Shown: positions 7,904-15,886 of the stretch, piece after piece
How positions within the stretch are numbered: the first letter of the stretch is position 1
Layout: every line of letters starts with the position of its first letter
Origin: Curtobacterium oceanosedimentum
GTDB lineage: Bacteria; Actinomycetota; Actinomycetes; Actinomycetales; Microbacteriaceae
DNA length: 53,797 nucleotides
Assembly: GCF_020297365.1 (NCBI RefSeq)
Contig: NZ_JAIXIG010000027.1
Location: 1 to 53,797 of the forward strand
Direction: 5' to 3'
Notes under the pieces: model-generated
What the model was told of the DNA's origin: nothing
Seen by the model: only the letters and a program-made list of their open reading frames with translations
Database searches by the model: none
Translations under genes and position numbers: made by a program

Positions 7904-7909
7904 TAGGCT
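7904..7909 (+). promoter_or_regulatory. -10 box TAGGCT of upp
   Basis: TAGGCT is followed by 7 nt and the ATG at 7917; no Shine-Dalgarno fits, so the upp mRNA is probably leaderless. The box lies 28 nt from the divergent tadA start. Confidence 0.5.
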
Positions 7910-7916
7910 CGACCCT

Positions 7917-8552
7917 ATGCGAGTCCACGTCGCCGACCACCCGCTCATCACCCACAAGCTCTCGGTGCTCCGCGACCGGACCACACCCTCCCCCACGTTC
8001 CGCGCCCTCACCGAGGAGCTCGTCACGCTGCTGGCCTACGAGGCCACCCGCAACGTCCGCGTGACCGCCACGCCGATCGACACGCCCGTCGCGCACACCA
8101 TGGGCGTCGCGATCGCGAAGCCGCGTCCGCTCGTCGTGCCGATCCTGCGTGCCGGCCTCGGCATGCTCGAGGGCATGGTCAAGCTCGTCCCCACGGCCGA
8201 GGTCGGGTTCCTGGGCATGGCCCGCAACGAGGAGACCCTCGAGCCGCAGACGTACGCCGAGCGCCTGCCCGACGACCTGTCCGGCCGCCAGTGCTTCGTG
8301 CTCGACCCGATGCTGGCCACGGGTGGCACCCTCGCCGCCGCGATCGACTTCCTGTTCGCCCGTGGGGCCGAGGAGGTCACGTGCGTGTGCATCCTCGGCG
8401 CACCCGAGGGGCTCGCCATGGTCGAGGAGGCCGTGGGCGACCGCAACGTCTCGATCGTGCTCGGGGCCCTCGACGAGAAGCTCGACGAGAACGGGTACAT
8501 CGTGCCGGGTCTCGGCGACGCCGGCGACCGTCTGTACGGCCTGGCCGAGTAG
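7917..8552 (+). CDS. upp: Uracil phosphoribosyltransferase
   Basis: 211-residue UPRTase that salvages uracil to UMP using PRPP. It begins [20 protein letters not shown], has the PRPP loop [19 protein letters not shown] near residues 127-146, and the uracil-binding tail [14 protein letters not shown], all standard. Length matches the family (about 208-212). Divergent from tadA. A perfect palindrome follows 33 nt after the stop. Confidence 0.95.
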   Translation: MRVHVADHPLITHKLSVLRDRTTPSPTFRALTEELVTLLAYEATRNVRVTATPIDTPVAHTMGVAIAKPRPLVVPILRAGLGMLEGMVKLVPTAEVGFLGMARNEETLEPQTYAERLPDDLSGRQCFVLDPMLATGGTLAAAIDFLFARGAEEVTCVCILGAPEGLAMVEEAVGDRNVSIVLGALDEKLDENGYIVPGLGDAGDRLYGLAE

Positions 8553-8570
8553 ACGAACCGGGTCGCGTCC

Positions 8571-8623
8571 GCGACCACCTGACGAACGGGAGGCACGGTG
8601 CCAGCTGGCACCGTGCCTCCCGT
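8571..8623. repeat. 38-bp perfect palindrome with conserved flank (GGGAGGC family)
   Basis: Positions 8586-8623 form a perfect palindrome without loop, centred on AGCT. The flank GACCACCTGACGA at 8573-8585 is repeated, inverted, beside the copy at 15148-15195, so identity extends beyond the hairpin. It sits after upp and probably terminates it. Confidence 0.8.
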
Positions 8624-8681
8624 CGGTTCCAGGGCACTGTCCGGAACCCGGCGCGCTGTGCCCGACCGTCCGTGCGGACGG

Positions 8682-8711
8682 TTGACACCGCGCTGGTATC
8701 CCACCCATACT
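8682..8711 (+). promoter_or_regulatory. Sigma70-type promoter, TTGACA-18-CATACT
   Basis: A consensus -35 TTGACA (8682-8687) is followed by an 18-nt spacer and CATACT (8706-8711). The expected start site falls on or beside the A of the ATG at 8718, giving a leaderless small ORF. This is the best -35 in the window. Confidence 0.7.
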
Positions 8712-8717
8712 CGTGCC

Positions 8718-8816
8718 ATGACTGCAACCGTGTCCGCCCGCGTCCTCACCGAGGCACAGGGGACTGCCGGCATGATGATGCCGGTCGCCGTCATGCGTTG
8801 TCGAATGTGTGCCTGA
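8718..8816 (+). CDS. Putative leaderless leader peptide, 32 aa, ending in a Cys-X-X-Cys-type tail
   Basis: The predicted peptide starts MTATVSARVLTEAQGT and ends MMMPVAVMRCRMCA. It starts 6 nt after a -10 box with a consensus -35, so transcript and ORF probably begin together. The Met-rich run and the terminal RCRMC are unusual for a random reading frame. It stands 240 nt upstream of the winged-helix regulator gene on the same strand. A regulatory upstream ORF (attenuator or translational sensor) is possible; a stand-alone small protein or a chance ORF cannot be excluded. I do not recognise a family. Confidence 0.45.
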   Translation: MTATVSARVLTEAQGTAGMMMPVAVMRCRMCA

Positions 8817-9056
8817 TCGGCACCCGTTCCAGCCGGATCCCCCGCGACACCATCCCCGTCGCGAGCGCGTGATCCCCGGGTGACGGACACCGTCGGCGAC
8901 GCGCACCACGTCACGAGGTCTGTCTCCCGTTCCCCCGGGTCGGCCCCGGTCCGCAGCAGGACCGCAGGGCATCGGCGTACCGCCGTACCCGGGATGACGC
9001 ATTCGACACCGACCGCCCGCGCCACCCCGCGCCCGGTCACCGCCCGGAGGACCACC
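8817..9056 (+). other. Probable 5' untranslated region of the winged-helix gene
   Basis: 240 nt between the small ORF and the winged-helix gene. I see no recognised riboswitch, terminator or second clear promoter. An in-frame GTG at 8880 would extend the downstream protein by 59 residues of arginine/threonine-rich sequence; I consider this noncoding because the ATG at 9057 has a GGAGG-type ribosome site. Confidence 0.4.
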
Positions 9057-9824
9057 ATGTCGCTCACCATCGCCCAGCCCCGCACCGTGCTCCGCAGCGC
9101 AGCCCCCGTCTCCACCGACCTCGGGACGGTCACCCCGATCCGTCCGCGTCCGACCACGCCGGCGGCCGGTCCGTCCACCGTGCCGACGAGCCCCGTCGTG
9201 GCCCCGCAGCGCAACCGCGGGCTGCCCGAGGGCACCGAGGCGCGCGGCTTCGCGCTCTACGTCGGGCTCGACGAGGCCAAGGCCGCGGCAGCCGGCACGA
9301 CCCTGGCAGCCGTCGTCGAGCAGCTGAAGGCGCTCACGGCGCAGCTCGTGCCGTCCGCCGAGACGTACGCCGCCGTCGCGGTCGCCGCCGAGCAGTCCGG
9401 CGGGCGCGACGTCGACGTCGTCCGGCTCGCCCTGCAGGACCGCTCCGCCGTCGCCGCCCGCAAGCAGGCGGACAAGCCCGAGCCCGAGGAGACCGGGGTC
9501 GTCATCGACATCTCCCGCAAGCGCGTGACGCTCGACGGCGAGGCCGCCCCGCTGACCTTCAAGGAATTCGAGCTCCTGCAGTTCCTGGTGCTCCGCGAGG
9601 GGCAGACCGTCGACCGGTCCGCGATCATCGAGGGGCTGTGGTCGGACGGCGAGGACGAGACCCCGAACGAGCGCACGATCGACGTGCACGTGCGGCGGCT
9701 CCGTTCGAAGCTCGGTGCCTTCGAGGAGATCGTGCGCACGGTCCGGGGCGTCGGCTACCGGTTCGACCGGCACGCCGACGTCGCGGTCCGCTACGCGTCC
9801 ACCCCGTCGCCCGACCTGTTCTGA
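9057..9824 (+). CDS. Winged-helix (OmpR/PhoB C-terminal type) DNA-binding protein without receiver domain
   Basis: 255 residues. Residues 1-65 are Pro/Thr/Ala-rich and probably disordered. Residues about 65-120 (RGFALYVGLDEAKAAAAGTTL...) form a small domain I do not recognise. Residues about 150-240 are a Trans_reg_C winged helix (LTFKEFELLQFLV...ERTIDVHVRRLRSKLG...VRTVRGVGYRFD). There is no phospho-acceptor receiver, so this is an orphan regulator, not a two-component response regulator. ATG 9057 is preceded by CGGAGGACC. Upstream lie the leaderless small ORF and a strong promoter. Confidence 0.85.
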   Translation: MSLTIAQPRTVLRSAAPVSTDLGTVTPIRPRPTTPAAGPSTVPTSPVVAPQRNRGLPEGTEARGFALYVGLDEAKAAAAGTTLAAVVEQLKALTAQLVPSAETYAAVAVAAEQSGGRDVDVVRLALQDRSAVAARKQADKPEPEETGVVIDISRKRVTLDGEAAPLTFKEFELLQFLVLREGQTVDRSAIIEGLWSDGEDETPNERTIDVHVRRLRSKLGAFEEIVRTVRGVGYRFDRHADVAVRYASTPSPDLF

Positions 9825-9976
9825 CGATCAGCGCGGTCTCGGCGAACTCGCAGCGAACAGCAGCGGGAGAGGCTGGCGCGCCGTTACCCGCTCGTTATAC
9901 AGTCGGCGGTGCAGACGGTGTTTGCTGTGGCACCGGCTGCGGAATGTGATTGCAGGAAACTCTTGGTGCAAGGGAG

Positions 9977-10006
9977 AGGGCCGGTCGCCGTCAGGTGACC
10001 GGCCCT
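9977..10006 (+). terminator. Stem-loop (10-bp stem) upstream of marR
   Basis: AGGGCCGGTC pairs with GACCGGCCCT around a 10-nt loop. It lies 153 nt after the winged-helix gene and 75 nt before marR. It may terminate the upstream gene or end a short noncoding transcript starting near a TTATAC box around 9894; no U-tract follows. Confidence 0.5.
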
Positions 10007-10080
10007 CGTGCATGTCGGCAGCCCCTGTCGGACCCCCGTCGGTAGTGTGGACAGACCGTACGACCGGAGGGATCGCGACC

Positions 10081-10593
10081 GTGACCGAGACACGCCGCAG
10101 TGACAAGGCGACCGCCGTCGCCGCCTGGGAAGCGCTGTTCCGCGCCCAGGTCGCCGTGATGCGGAGTCTCAACGCCGACTTCCCCGGCGACGAGATCTCG
10201 TTCAACGAGTACGACGTCTGCTTCAACCTGTCGACCCAGCCCGGCCGTCGGTGCCGCATGCGCGACCTGACCGGCCACCTGCTCCTGACCCAGCCGAGCG
10301 TCAGCCGCCTGGTCGACCGACTCCAGGCCCGCGGGATCGTCGAGAAGCAGCCGGACCCGACGGACGCCCGCGGGGTGATCGTCGCGCTGACCCCGCACGG
10401 CTTCGACGTCTACCGCCAGGTCGCGGTGCAGCACGCCGCGAGCATCGCCCGACAGGTGGGTGCCGGCCTGTCCGACCCCGAACTCCGGACCCTGACCGAA
10501 CTCTGCACGAAGCTCCGCCTGGCGGCCGGCGCCGACCAGGGGCGCCGTCCGGCCGCACGCGCGGTCGCCGAGCGGGACACGGCCGCGGTGTGA
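10081..10593 (+). CDS. MarR-family transcriptional regulator
   Basis: 170 residues with a winged helix at about 50-115 (FNLSTQPGRRCRMRDLTGHLLLTQPSVSRLVDRLQARGIVEKQPDPTDARGVIVALTPHG), including the beta-wing DARG. N- and C-terminal helices would form the dimer. It is first of a tightly coupled operon: its stop overlaps the photolyase GTG by 4 nt. It may control photolyase and the serine hydrolase in response to a small ligand or oxidant; this is inference. GTG 10081 has CGGAGGG upstream, and TAGTGT at 10043-10048 is a plausible -10. Confidence 0.88.
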   Translation: MTETRRSDKATAVAAWEALFRAQVAVMRSLNADFPGDEISFNEYDVCFNLSTQPGRRCRMRDLTGHLLLTQPSVSRLVDRLQARGIVEKQPDPTDARGVIVALTPHGFDVYRQVAVQHAASIARQVGAGLSDPELRTLTELCTKLRLAAGADQGRRPAARAVAERDTAAV

Positions 10594-11939
10594 CCGGCGC
10601 ACTGGTCTGGCTCCGCGACGACCTGCGGCTCGCGGACAACCCGGCGCTCCAGGCGGCGATCGACCACGGCGGCGACGTCACGGTGGTCTACGTCCTCGAC
10701 GACCAGTCTCCCGGCGTCCGACCGGCCGGTGCGGCCAGCCGGTGGTGGCTCCACCACTCGCTGACGTCGCTCGACGCCGGACTGCGCGAGCGCGGGTCCC
10801 GCCTGGTGCTCCGCCGTGGCCCGGCCGCACAGGCGATCGATGCCCTCGTCGCCGACACCGGTGCCGACGCGGTGTTCTGGAACCGTCGCTACGGACCGGC
10901 GGAGCGCACGGTCGACGCCGGCATCAAGAGCGCGCTGCACGACCGCGGGATCGAGGCCCACAGCTTCGCCGCCACCCTGCTCTGGGAACCGTGGACCGTG
11001 CTCACCGGGCAGGGCGAACCGTTCAAGGTCTTCACCCCGTTCTGGCGCGCGGCGCAGGCGATGCCCGAGCCACGGCACCCGCTGCCGGACCCCGACGCGC
11101 TCCCCGCCCCGGCGGGCGTCGCGAGTGACGACCTCGACGCCTGGGAGCTGCTGCCGACGCACCCCGACTGGGCCGGTGGCCTGCGCGAGGCCTGGCGACC
11201 GGGCGAGCAGGGCGCCCACGAGCGACTCGAACACTTCGTGACCCACGCGCTCGAGGACTACGACCAGCGGGACGAACCCGCGATGGCGGCCACGAGCGAC
11301 CTGTCCCCGCACCTGCGCTGGGGCGAGGTCAGCCCGTACCAGGTGTGGCACCGACTGCACGGGCAGCTCGAACCGGAGCAGCGGCGGAACGCCGCCGCGT
11401 TCCTGCGCCAGCTCGCCTGGCGCGAGTTCAACTGGAACGAGTACTTCCACTGCGAGGACATCACCACGGTGAACGTGCGCCGCCAGTTCGACGCGTTCCC
11501 GTGGCGGGACGCACCGGACGCCGAGGTCGACCGCTGGCGCACCGGCACCACCGGGTTCGACCTGGTCGACGCCGGGATGCGCGAGCTGTGGCACTCCGGC
11601 GCGATGCACAACCGGGTCCGCCTGGCGACCGCGAGCTTCCTCGTCAAGAACATGCTCGTCGACTGGCGGGTGGGCGAGCAGTGGTTCTGGGACACCCTGG
11701 TGGACGCCGACTCCGCCAACAACGCCGCGAACTGGCAGTGGGTCGCCGGGTCTGGCTTCGACGCCGCCCCGTACTTCCGGGTGTTCAACCCCGACCGGCA
11801 GCTCGAGCGCTTCGATCCGCACCGTGAGTACGTGCGCCGGTGGGTGCCCGCCGACGAGGACCGCCCGGAGCCCATGCTCGACCTCAAGGCCACGCGGCAG
11901 CGAGCGCTCGACGCCTACGAGACGATGCGCCGGTCGTGA
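10590..11939 (+). CDS. phr: Deoxyribodipyrimidine photolyase (class I CPD type)
   Basis: 449-residue flavoprotein that repairs UV pyrimidine dimers using blue light. N-terminal antenna Rossmann domain begins ALVWLRDDLRLADNPAL; the FAD-binding helical domain holds TSDLSPHLRWGEVSP, AWREFNWNEYFH, and the highly conserved NNAANWQWVAGSGFDAAPYFRVFNP segment. A cryptochrome role cannot be excluded, but the motifs fit a CPD photolyase. GTG 10590 overlaps the marR stop (GTGA), and its own stop overlaps the next GTG, so all three genes are translationally coupled. Confidence 0.94.
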   Translation: MTGALVWLRDDLRLADNPALQAAIDHGGDVTVVYVLDDQSPGVRPAGAASRWWLHHSLTSLDAGLRERGSRLVLRRGPAAQAIDALVADTGADAVFWNRRYGPAERTVDAGIKSALHDRGIEAHSFAATLLWEPWTVLTGQGEPFKVFTPFWRAAQAMPEPRHPLPDPDALPAPAGVASDDLDAWELLPTHPDWAGGLREAWRPGEQGAHERLEHFVTHALEDYDQRDEPAMAATSDLSPHLRWGEVSPYQVWHRLHGQLEPEQRRNAAAFLRQLAWREFNWNEYFHCEDITTVNVRRQFDAFPWRDAPDAEVDRWRTGTTGFDLVDAGMRELWHSGAMHNRVRLATASFLVKNMLVDWRVGEQWFWDTLVDADSANNAANWQWVAGSGFDAAPYFRVFNPDRQLERFDPHREYVRRWVPADEDRPEPMLDLKATRQRALDAYETMRRS

Positions 11940-13372
11940 CCGCCGGATCCGCCTTCCCCACCGCGGTCGTCGAGCAGATCGAGGCCGTCTTCCGCGAGCG
12001 CGTCGAACGCGGCGTCGCACCGAGCAGCGCGTGGGGTGTGTTCGACCGGAGCGGCCTGGTGGCGTCGGGCGGCCACGGCGATCGCGGTGACGGCCGCAGC
12101 CCGGACGCCGACTCGGTCTACCGGATCGCCTCGTGCACGAAGAGCGTGACCGCCGCGACCCTGATGACGCTCGTCGCCGACGGCTCACTCGACCTCGACG
12201 CCCCCGTCACCGACTTCGTGCCGGCCTTCCGCGCCGTGGCCCTGCCGACGCCGGACTCCCCCGTACCGACGGTGCGCATGCTGCTGACGATGTCGGCGGG
12301 CTTCCCGACGGACGACCCGTGGGCCGATCGGCAGGAGTCGATCACCGACGACGAGCTCGACGACGTGCTGCGCGGTGGACTGCTGTTCGACTCCGTCCCC
12401 GGCACGCGGTTCGCGTACTCGAACCTGGCGTACGCGCTGCTCGGGCGGGTGATCGCCGTGGTGACGGGACGCCCCTACACCCAGGTCGCCAGCGAGACCG
12501 TGCTCCGACCACTCGGACTGACGGACACCGTGTTCCGCGCCGACGAGGCCCGCGGACACGTCGTCACCGGGTTCCGCCCGTACGACGGCGCCTGGGAGCC
12601 GCTCCCGCTGAGCGGACCGGGCGCGTTCTCACCGATCGGCGGCCTGTTCTCGACGGTCCGCGACCTCGCGCGGTGGGCGGCGCACCTGGCGTCGGCGTTC
12701 ACGGCGTCGCCGGAGCCCGGCCCGGTGTCCCCGGCCGACCGGCGTCTGCTGCAGCAGGCGATGCGGGTGGTGCCGACCACCGTGGTCCCCGGTTCGACGC
12801 GACCGACGGCGTACGGGTTCGGGGTGTTCGTGGAGCAGGACGACCGCTTCGGCGAGCTCGTGTCGCACTCCGGCGGCTACCCGGGTTTCTCGGCCCACAT
12901 GCGGTGGTCGGTCCGTGACGGCATCGGGGTCGTCGCCTTCGAGAACGCCACGCAGGCGAAGGTGTCCGTCGCCGCCCAGCAGGCCCACGATCTCGTGCTC
13001 GACGCCGCGACCGGCTCGACGGGGGTCCTCGCCGACCCGGCGACGACGGTGTCCGCGACGCGTGCGGCGCAGGCGGCGGTGACCAGCCTGCTGCGGGACT
13101 GGCGTGACGACCTGGCCGACGCGATCTGCACGCCGAACGTCGCGATGGACGTGCCCTACGAGCGCCGTCGCCGGGCGGTGGCGCAGGCCGTCGCGGCCGT
13201 CGGCGCCGACCTCGGTGCCGACCCGGTCGCCGAGTCCTCCTCGGCGCCCTCGCACCTGCGCTGGTGGGTGCCGGGCTCGTGCGGCCGACTGCGGGTCGAG
13301 ATCCGGCTGGCTCCGTCGGCGGCGGGGCTCGTGCAGACCCTGACCGTCGAGCCCGAGCCGACCGAGCGCTGA
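11936..13372 (+). CDS. Beta-lactamase-family serine hydrolase
   Basis: 478 residues. The first ~350 form a class C beta-lactamase/esterase-like domain: SCTK (Ser-X-X-Lys) in YRIASCTKSVTAA near residue 66, YSN in FAYSNLAYALLG, and an HSGG motif in ELVSHSGGYPGF. The C-terminal ~120 residues are an extra alpha/beta domain I do not recognise. No signal peptide is visible, so it may act in the cytoplasm as an esterase or amidase, not as an antibiotic-resistance enzyme. Coupled by a GTGA overlap to the photolyase gene; a functional link is unclear. It converges with the PfkB gene. Confidence 0.88.
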   Translation: MTAGSAFPTAVVEQIEAVFRERVERGVAPSSAWGVFDRSGLVASGGHGDRGDGRSPDADSVYRIASCTKSVTAATLMTLVADGSLDLDAPVTDFVPAFRAVALPTPDSPVPTVRMLLTMSAGFPTDDPWADRQESITDDELDDVLRGGLLFDSVPGTRFAYSNLAYALLGRVIAVVTGRPYTQVASETVLRPLGLTDTVFRADEARGHVVTGFRPYDGAWEPLPLSGPGAFSPIGGLFSTVRDLARWAAHLASAFTASPEPGPVSPADRRLLQQAMRVVPTTVVPGSTRPTAYGFGVFVEQDDRFGELVSHSGGYPGFSAHMRWSVRDGIGVVAFENATQAKVSVAAQQAHDLVLDAATGSTGVLADPATTVSATRAAQAAVTSLLRDWRDDLADAICTPNVAMDVPYERRRRAVAQAVAAVGADLGADPVAESSSAPSHLRWWVPGSCGRLRVEIRLAPSAAGLVQTLTVEPEPTER

Positions 13373-13406
13373 GCGCGGGCTCGTCCCCGGCACCCGCGGC
13401 AGCGGT

Positions 13407-14378
13407 TCAGACCGGCGGCCGACCGCCCACGACCCCGAGTGCGCGCGCGGCGACCCGGGTGCCCTCCTGCGCGGCGGCCCCGACCCGCACCGGATCGGTC
13501 GCCCAGGCCCGCACGAAGCCGGCGGCGAAAGCGTCACCCGCGCCGACGGTGTCCACGACGGCCGCCGGGGTGGCCGGCACGCGGTGCACGCTCCTGCCCC
13601 GTCGCCCGATGAGCGCACCGTCGGCACCGGCCGTCACCACCACGAGCGGCACGACCTGCGTCAGGCGGCGGACCGCGGTGTCCAGGTCGGTCTCGCCCGT
13701 CAGCGCGAGCGCTTCGGGACGGTTCGGGAGCAGCACGTCGACGCCGTCGAGGGCCTCGAGGAACCGCGCCGCGCCGACGGCGTCGACCGCCACGGCGGAG
13801 GACGGGTCGACCGACACCCGCGCCGGACCGGACCGAGCGCAGGCCACCAGCTCGGCGAGCCGATCGGCACCCGCGCCGAGCATCGCCGCCCCGGTCAGGT
13901 GGACGATGTCGGCACGGGCGACGAGCGACGGCGGGACGTCCTCGGCGCTGATCCGTCCGCTCGCGGCCGGATCCGTCATCGCGGTCAGGCCGTCGTCGTT
14001 CCGCACCGACACCACGACCCCGGTCGAGGTCATGGCGTCGTACCGCAGGTGGGCCCGGACGCCGGCGTCCTCGAGGGCACGCTCGTGACGGTAGACGTCG
14101 TCCACCCCGACCCGTGCGACGACGTCCACCTCGGCGCCGAGCCAGCCGAGCCACGCGGCCGTGTCGCCACCGCCGCCGGTCGGACGGTGCCGGATCACCG
14201 CGGTCGGGTCGTGCACGCCGATCCGGTGCGCGGCGGTGTGCACGAGCACCCCGTCCAGCACGTCGCCGACCACCAGGAAGCGTTTGCCGGCGCCACGACG
14301 ACGCCCCGCGACCGCCCGTCCGGCACGGGCGTCCCTGGGATCTGGCGCGGGCACGGAGCGCCCCTGCGGCGTGGACAT
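13407..14378 (-). CDS. PfkB-family carbohydrate/nucleoside kinase
   Basis: 323 residues. PfkB signature 2 is clear in AVVDTVGAGDAFAAGFV (DTVGAGD, catalytic Asp), and a glycine-rich substrate loop appears near residue 57 (HRPTGGGGDTAAWLGWLGA). It phosphorylates a sugar or nucleoside; ribokinase, adenosine kinase and other sugar kinases are all possible. Divergent from a TetR gene with 142 nt between starts. A TAGACT -10 lies 7 nt before the ATG, so probably leaderless. Monocistronic by context. Confidence 0.88.
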   Translation of the reverse strand: MSTPQGRSVPAPDPRDARAGRAVAGRRRGAGKRFLVVGDVLDGVLVHTAAHRIGVHDPTAVIRHRPTGGGGDTAAWLGWLGAEVDVVARVGVDDVYRHERALEDAGVRAHLRYDAMTSTGVVVSVRNDDGLTAMTDPAASGRISAEDVPPSLVARADIVHLTGAAMLGAGADRLAELVACARSGPARVSVDPSSAVAVDAVGAARFLEALDGVDVLLPNRPEALALTGETDLDTAVRRLTQVVPLVVVTAGADGALIGRRGRSVHRVPATPAAVVDTVGAGDAFAAGFVRAWATDPVRVGAAAQEGTRVAARALGVVGGRPPV

Positions 14379-14385
14379 CCCGGAC

Positions 14386-14391
14386 AGTCTA
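14386..14391 (-). promoter_or_regulatory. -10 box TAGACT of the PfkB gene
   Basis: Minus-strand TAGACT followed by 7 nt and the ATG at 14378; leaderless arrangement. Confidence 0.5.
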
Positions 14392-14520
14392 GTCGGATCC
14401 GAGTATTGCTCCGTTTTGAGCCACACGAACGGCACCGGTTCCGTGCACAGTCGGTGCTGAGCTGATATTCCTGCTGCTAACATACGGAGACTGATCGCCG
14501 ACCGACGACGCGGAGATGCC

Positions 14521-15096
14521 ATGCCCAGGAAGCCCGATCCGACGATCAAGCCCGCGATCCTCGAGAAGGTCACCGCGCACCTCGCGACCACCCGCATCGA
14601 GGACGTGTCGGTCCGGAGCCTCGGCCGGGTGCTCGGGACGAGCGCGTACCCGATCGTCTACCACTTCGGCTCGCGGGACGGCCTGAGCGAGGCCGTCGTC
14701 GAGCACCTCGCGGCGTGCTGGCCCGCGTCCGCGCTGGACCCGTCGGCGGACGACGCAGCGCTCGCCGACCACCTCGTCGCGACGTTCGGCGGGCTCGACG
14801 ACCCACAGCGTGCACTGTCCGCCCGGCTCGCCTTCGAGCTGGGGTCGGTCGAGGCGCTGGGCGGCCGCGACCGGCAGCGCCGCTTCCACCGCGCACACGT
14901 CGCGGCGCTCACCGCCTGGTGCCGCGCGCACGGCTACGACGGCCAGGCAGCCGACCGCGCGGCACGGTTCGCCGTGATGACGGCCAGGGGCGCGCAGTGG
15001 AACGCCGTCGTCGACGGAGCGCACGCCGACACGGACGCCGCGCTGCGACGGATCGCGCACGACCTGGCGGCGCGCTCCGCGTTCGCCGCGGCCTGA
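14521..15096 (+). CDS. TetR/AcrR-family transcriptional regulator
   Basis: 191 residues. The N-terminal HTH spans about residues 10-58 (AILEKVTAHLATTRIEDVSVRSLGRVLGTSAYPIVYHFGSRDGLSEAVV); the rest is the variable helical ligand domain. Divergent from the PfkB kinase, a possible target. It converges with sodA, with a 48-bp palindrome between. The ATG has CGGAG upstream. Confidence 0.88.
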   Translation: MPRKPDPTIKPAILEKVTAHLATTRIEDVSVRSLGRVLGTSAYPIVYHFGSRDGLSEAVVEHLAACWPASALDPSADDAALADHLVATFGGLDDPQRALSARLAFELGSVEALGGRDRQRRFHRAHVAALTAWCRAHGYDGQAADRAARFAVMTARGAQWNAVVDGAHADTDAALRRIAHDLAARSAFAAA

Positions 15097-15147
15097 CCCG
15101 GGCGCACGCGTCCCGGCCGGGCACACGGCGCCGTCGACCGCCCCCAC

Positions 15148-15203
15148 GACGAACGGGAGGCACGGTGCCAGCTGGCACCGTGCCTCCCGTTCGTCAGGTG
15201 GTC
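15148..15203. repeat. 48-bp perfect palindrome with conserved flank (GGGAGGC family)
   Basis: Positions 15148-15195 are a perfect palindrome. The right flank to 15203 is the inverse of the left flank of the 8571-8623 copy, giving about 51 nt of identity between the two loci. Lies between the convergent TetR and sodA genes and probably terminates both. Confidence 0.85.
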
Positions 15204-15227
15204 ACCGTGGCGACCCGCCCGCGTCGA

Positions 15228-15842
15228 TCAGAGCGTGACGAACTGCTGCGACTTCGCGTTGGCGAAGCGCGCGGCCACGTTCTCCCAGTCGACGATGTTC
15301 CACACGGCCTTGACGTAGTCCGCCTTGACGTTGAGGTAGTCGAGGTAGAAGGCGTGCTCCCACATGTCGAGCATGAAGATCGGCACCAGGCCGAACGGGA
15401 TGTTGCCCTGCTGGTCGAAGAGCTGGAACGTGGTCAGCTTCTGGCCGACGACGTCCCAGGCCAGCACGGACCAGCCGGAGCCCTGGATGCCGTTGGCGAC
15501 GGCGGCGAACTGCGCCTGGAACTTCTCGAACGAGCCGAAGAACTCGTCGATCGCGGCGGCGAGCTCGCCCTCCGGGACCTTCGTGTCCGGGCCGAGGTTG
15601 GTCCAGAAGATCGAGTGGTTGACGTGGCCACCGAGGTGGAACGCGAGGTCCTTCTCGAGCTTGTTGATCGCGCCGAAGTTGCCCGACTCGCGCGCTTCGC
15701 CGAGCTGCTGCAGCGCGGTGTTCGCACCGGTGACGTAGGCCTGGTGGTGCTTGTCGTGGTGCAGCTGCATGATCTTGCCGCTGATGTGCGGCTCGAGTGC
15801 GGCGTAGTCGTACGGCAGCTCCGGCAGGGTGTACTCAGCCAT
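15228..15842 (-). CDS. sodA: Superoxide dismutase, Mn-type
   Basis: 204-residue Fe/Mn-family SOD that dismutates superoxide. Metal ligands are visible: LHHDKHHQAY, HVNHSIFW, and DMWEHAFYLDY (Asp and His). Metal preference is read at FDQQGNIP: the Gln after Asp replaces the His of the mycobacterial iron enzyme (DHQTN), so manganese use is likely. No signal peptide; length is standard. GTCCTTTC-type ribosome site (GAAAGGACC on the minus strand) precedes the ATG. Confidence 0.95.
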   Translation of the reverse strand: MAEYTLPELPYDYAALEPHISGKIMQLHHDKHHQAYVTGANTALQQLGEARESGNFGAINKLEKDLAFHLGGHVNHSIFWTNLGPDTKVPEGELAAAIDEFFGSFEKFQAQFAAVANGIQGSGWSVLAWDVVGQKLTTFQLFDQQGNIPFGLVPIFMLDMWEHAFYLDYLNVKADYVKAVWNIVDWENVAARFANAKSQQFVTL

Positions 15843-15886
15843 GTGAGGTCCTTTCGATCAGTGGGTTGGGCGGCGGGCTCCGCGGC

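Noticed and set aside
7761..9773. 670-codon open frame on the minus strand opposite upp and the winged-helix gene
   Set aside because: It is antisense to two well-supported genes, has Gly/Arg/Asp-rich composition and no recognisable domain; a high-GC shadow frame.
11936..13372. Antibiotic-resistance beta-lactamase
   Set aside because: It has the class C fold motifs but no signal peptide and an extra C-terminal domain; co-transcription with photolyase argues against a resistance role.
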